Below, one piece after another: positions 61,489 through 64,000 of a stretch of 64,000 bases of DNA (position 1 is its first letter; each line of letters begins with the position of its first letter). Under the pieces are notes generated by a model. The model saw only the letters and a list, made by a program, of their open reading frames with translations. It ran no database searches and was not told where the DNA came from. Made by a program: the position numbers and the translations under genes. Location of the stretch: contig NZ_UUIS01000067.1 in assembly GCF_900589395.1 (NCBI RefSeq), positions 79,910 to 143,909 of the forward strand, in the 5' to 3' direction. The stretch comes from Pseudomonas viridiflava (GTDB lineage: Bacteria > Pseudomonadota > Gammaproteobacteria > Pseudomonadales > Pseudomonadaceae).

Positions 61489-61522
61489 AAAGGGTTCGCG
61501 ACCATTGTCGCGAACCCTTTTT
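61489..61522 (+). terminator. Rho-independent terminator downstream of trpBA
   Basis: AAAGGGTTCGCGAC (61489-61502) and GTCGCGAACCCTTT (61507-61520) form a perfect 14-bp stem with a CATT loop, and the T-run ends at 61522. It is 170 bp after trpA; the DNA between shows no gene but is long enough to hide a small RNA. Confidence 0.92.
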
Positions 61523-61550
61523 CATTGCTGTACGCCAAGGAGCATCACCC

Positions 61551-62039
61551 ATGAAACTGCCGAACCGCTTCATTGCCGGGCTGGGTATCCTGATGATCAG
61601 CGCCAGCCCGCTGTTGCAGGCTGCGCCCCCGGAAGGGCGTGGCAATCAGGGCCAGGACGAGCGCAGTGGTCATCAGCAGGGTGGCAACCAGGGCCACAAG
61701 GACGATAATCCGGGGCGCGGTCATGACAACGGCCCGGGCAAGGGCGCCCAGCACGACAACCGTGGCGGCAACCGTCCGCCGCAGGATTTCGGCCCGGTGC
61801 GCCAGACCTTCCAGCAACACCGCGACATCATCGGTCGTGGCCAGCCGCTGCCGCCGGGCATACGCATCGTCAAGGGCAAGCCGCTGCCACCGGGCTACGG
61901 CAAGCGCCTGGACAGCCGTGCCCTGCAACAACTGCCGCGTTACGACGGCTACGAATGGCGCCGCCTGGGCACCGACGTGGTGCTGATCGCGGTGGGCACC
62001 GGAATCGTGTATGCAATTCTGGATGGCGTGTTGAATTGA
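61551..62039 (+). CDS. CigR/RcnB-like small secreted protein
   Basis: 162 residues from the ATG at 61551, with CCAAGGAGCATCACCC upstream. A signal peptide (1-24) is followed by a low-complexity Gly/His/Asn/Gln/Asp-rich stretch (~28-75), then a compact domain with GRGQPLPPGI and GKPLPPGYGKRL, and a conserved ending DGYEWRRLGTDVVLIAVGTG and YAILDGVLN. This matches RcnB/CigR family proteins: RcnB affects Ni/Co export, CigR is an anti-virulence regulator in Salmonella. Neither role is demonstrated here. Confidence 0.8.
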   Translation: MKLPNRFIAGLGILMISASPLLQAAPPEGRGNQGQDERSGHQQGGNQGHKDDNPGRGHDNGPGKGAQHDNRGGNRPPQDFGPVRQTFQQHRDIIGRGQPLPPGIRIVKGKPLPPGYGKRLDSRALQQLPRYDGYEWRRLGTDVVLIAVGTGIVYAILDGVLN

Positions 62040-62252
62040 GCGGGATCCTGGGGCCGTTATCGCCTTCTGGCCTGACACCGATCCAGTGGGAGGGCGCTCT
62101 GCTCGCAAAAGGGCCGGGGTGACTTGTAGGACGTTTCTGATTTTTATTTATCGTTGTTGAACACTTGGTTTGCAGGTGATTACGTCAGCCACGCTCTGGA
62201 ATTAAAACCAGATGGCCAAAGATCCACCTAATTAATCAAGCGGAATTTTACA

Positions 62253-63020
62253 ATGATGAATAAAAACAAAAACTGTTTCAGCGCATTACTGGCGTGTGTA
62301 TTAGTCGTCATCGCCTTGCCGGCATTCGCTCAGGCAATCGTGTTGAATACGACCGACCAACCGCCGTCTCAAGCGCCTGTAGCAACGACACTGGAGGACC
62401 GTGTTCACTTGATCAGAAATGAACTGGAGAGCGTGACGGCGATTCACCATTATCATTTTACGGCCGTACGCGGCCAGACTGTCTTACTGGCCATCCCGGA
62501 TGCCAGCTCCTATGGCAAACACTGGCGGCTCGATTACCGGATCGCGAGTGGAGAATGGAATACCAAGCACTGGAATGGGCCTGAAAAAATAGAGAATCTG
62601 TCACCGGGAACGAGCGTTGAAGTTCGAGTGATGGCTGTCGGGGGCGTCCAGTTTGACAAAGCGGGCTACACGTTGGCGTTCGGTTCTTACCCGCACATGT
62701 ATTATGACTTTCATCATGAAAAAGGATTCATGCCTATTCCTCATGGGTTGACCGCACCGGCTTTTTTAGCCACTCAGGCATTGACCGAAGCGCTACTGGA
62801 AGTCAGTTTTACCGACAGTAAAGGGCATCCTCTTGAGGGTGGGGTAGTCGCCTTTTCCTTTCGTCCCAATGCCGAAGTTAACACGGATACAACGCTGTAC
62901 AGTTCTGACCGTCACGGAAAGATTGCAGCGCTTATAAAGTTCAATCGCTGCGAAGGCGGTGAATACGCTGAACCGTTCGTCCATATCAATAACGGCAGAA
63001 ATACGTGGGCCACTCGATAA
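62253..63020 (+). CDS. Exported protein of unknown function, apparently cut short by an in-frame stop
   Basis: 255 residues from the ATG at 62253. A signal peptide (1-27, ending FAQA) is followed by an unknown domain; EGGVVAFSFRPN and SSDRHGKIAAL resemble bacterial Ig-like (Big_1-type) repeats, an inference. The TAA at 63018-63020 is directly followed, in the same frame, by 38 more sense codons (63021-63134, e.g. KVGAYQALNVLPGALADK and HRYDFGHVCKRWLVNWSRN) ending TGA at 63135-63137. One base change from a tyrosine codon would explain it. Less GC-rich than its neighbours. Confidence 0.6.
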   Translation: MMNKNKNCFSALLACVLVVIALPAFAQAIVLNTTDQPPSQAPVATTLEDRVHLIRNELESVTAIHHYHFTAVRGQTVLLAIPDASSYGKHWRLDYRIASGEWNTKHWNGPEKIENLSPGTSVEVRVMAVGGVQFDKAGYTLAFGSYPHMYYDFHHEKGFMPIPHGLTAPAFLATQALTEALLEVSFTDSKGHPLEGGVVAFSFRPNAEVNTDTTLYSSDRHGKIAALIKFNRCEGGEYAEPFVHINNGRNTWATR

Positions 63021-63146
63021 AAGGTGGGTGCCTATCAAGCACTTAATGTATTGCCCGGTGCCCTCGCTGATAAACCTCACCGCTATGATTTTGGGCATGT
63101 CTGCAAGCGATGGTTGGTCAACTGGTCAAGAAACTGACTGGTTAAC

Positions 63147-63179
63147 AACGCTCTGCTGGTAGCGTGTCAGCAGAGCGTT
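63147..63179. terminator. Perfect 12-bp hairpin between convergent genes
   Basis: AACGCTCTGCTG and CAGCAGAGCGTT pair perfectly around a 9-nt loop. It lies between the interrupted gene (end 63137) and the hypothetical gene (end 63190, opposite strand). There is no T-run on either side, so termination is likely weak. Confidence 0.65.
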
Positions 63180-63189
63180 CCACTCACAA

Positions 63190-63870
63190 TCACACAATGA
63201 CATCAACCAACGCCTGATCACGCTTTTCGCCCTTTTCAAGAACCTGACGCACCAGTGCTTCGCCCATACCTTGCGGCTTTTCCATAATGAGCTTTCCGAA
63301 ATCAAGGATGTTCTGGATATTTGAAAGGTCCAGTTTATACTTACCACCGAATGCCTTGTCATCGTGGTCAACCAAGGTCATTGCCATCTTGGCGTATGCA
63401 CTCACACTGCCTTTGAATTTTCTATGACTGTTAAATATTTTCTCCAGGTCGTGCAGATCGCTTTCACTCAACGAGCGGTCAGGGTTCAGAATTTTTATCT
63501 CGGCATTATCGCCCAACGTATAGCTGAAGTTTTTACTGGCCAGATCAGGCCTAAAGACGCCCAACTCATTCACTATTCGTACGTAGATGGATTGCTGGAT
63601 CCTGAGTTCCAGGTTTGAAAAGGATTTAAGGTCGTCGAGGTACATTTCTTTGGTCAGTGGACGTTCTTCTTTGGGCCCTCCGAACTCAGAATAAAAATAG
63701 GTTTTCCCTTTCCAGGGCTCCTCTTCACGGCTGTAAAACGCTTTTGCCCGAGCCTGCCCGGGATCTTCGGCTTTCTGGGTGCCGGGTAAATCCTGATCAG
63801 TGCCCGCCACGACGGGCTTGGACAGCATTTGAATGGACGTGAGGGCAGGTGCAATGCCGATGATGTTCAT
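63190..63870 (-). CDS. Hypothetical protein of the accessory tail
   Basis: 226 residues, no signal peptide or membrane helix. Highly charged, with GKTYFYSEFGGPKEERPLTK and YLDDLKSFSNLELRIQQSIY. Codon use and base composition are less GC-rich than in the core genes, consistent with recent acquisition. No family was recognised. It is 30 bp from the start of the IS5-like element, so it may have moved with it or near it. Confidence 0.6.
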   Translation of the reverse strand: MNIIGIAPALTSIQMLSKPVVAGTDQDLPGTQKAEDPGQARAKAFYSREEEPWKGKTYFYSEFGGPKEERPLTKEMYLDDLKSFSNLELRIQQSIYVRIVNELGVFRPDLASKNFSYTLGDNAEIKILNPDRSLSESDLHDLEKIFNSHRKFKGSVSAYAKMAMTLVDHDDKAFGGKYKLDLSNIQNILDFGKLIMEKPQGMGEALVRQVLEKGEKRDQALVDVIV

Positions 63871-63900
63871 GGCGACGTTCTCTGACGTATGAATTCTTTA

Positions 63901-64000
63901 GGGAAACTCTGAAAAAGACTTCCTGATTTGGCAAAATCACCGAACACCAGTCGCCGAGCTTTTCGATGATGAAACAAATGACCTTCGCCGACGCCGAGTA
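63901..64000 (+). mobile_element. Left end of an IS5-family insertion sequence
   Basis: GGGAAACTCTGAAAAAGACT resembles IS5-group terminal repeats, preceded by TTTA. A transposase frame starts at ATGs 63966/63969 and reads MMKQMTFADAEY to the window end, matching the start of IS5-group transposases (KQMTFADAEYA-type). The element continues beyond the window, so completeness cannot be judged. Confidence 0.78.

Noticed and set aside
63190..63870. Toxin-immunity pair with the gene at 62253
   Set aside because: Proximity and low GC alone are weak; the genes are convergent and no toxin motif was recognised.
1..64000. tRNA, rRNA or CRISPR
   Set aside because: No cloverleaf with T-loop/anticodon pattern, no rRNA sequence and no regularly spaced identical repeats with unique spacers were seen; the repeats found are REP/REPIN type.

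Overview
This window is chromosomal DNA of a Pseudomonas, most likely of the P. putida group. The evidence is the high-GC coding style, near-full-length matches to Pseudomonas proteins recognised by eye (AlgB with D59, KinB with H385, AmpDh2, PrlC, TrpI), gene order resembling two segments near the replication origin of P. aeruginosa (algB-kinB-ampDh2-dgcH-dsbA-cc4-engB-polA-thrB-znu-met, then cox, prlC, osmC, trpIBA), and abundant REP/REPIN-type repeats. No rRNA, tRNA, CRISPR array or prophage was seen. The family assignments come from reading the sequence, not from a search.

Layout. 1-7.6 kb: transporters and membrane proteins (TerC end, Na/Pi cotransporter, M16 peptidase, DUF2914 protein, SpmAB-like protein, GltP). 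8.3-13.7 kb: an envelope-stress block (Ivy-like protein, DUF1328 protein, small membrane protein, triple-BON protein) beside the AlgB/KinB two-component system. 14-18.9 kb: cyclic-di-GMP genes (short EAL protein, DgcH-like GGDEF protein), amidase AmpDh2 and an EEP-fold hydrolase. 18.9-25 kb: dsbA, cytochrome c4, engB, an ErsA-type small RNA with an AlgU promoter, and polA. 25-35 kb: thrB, the Zur/ZnuABC zinc system, a lipoprotein, large catalase KatE and the MetNIQ transporter.

35.5-43.3 kb: the aa3 cytochrome oxidase cluster (coxB, coxA, ctaG, coxC, surf1, a hypothetical, ctaA, SCO) with no cyoE. 43.7-48.1 kb: a SulP transporter with a beta-carbonic anhydrase, and a LexA-box radical SAM protein. 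48.2-49.4 kb: three small related genes of unknown function, two sharing an identical upstream element. 49.4-58.2 kb: YheV, PrlC, gamma-carbonic anhydrase, HAD phosphatase, DUF1161 pair, OsmC, LLM oxidoreductase, dodecin and a DUF883 protein. 58.2-62 kb: trpI, trpBA and a CigR/RcnB-like protein. 62.2-64 kb: a less GC-rich accessory tail with two unknown genes (one with an in-frame stop) running into the left end of an IS5-family element.

The recurring theme is envelope and oxidative stress. AlgB/KinB, the ErsA-type RNA, OsmC and possibly dodecin form an AlgU-linked set. Intergenic regions are dominated by at least four families of paired inverted repeats, including three copies of one well-conserved 108-bp element. 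The most interesting unexplained items are the small paralogue array at 48.2-49.4 kb, the Ivy-like protein with an altered inhibitory loop, the missing cyoE, and the interrupted gene at 62.3-63.1 kb.
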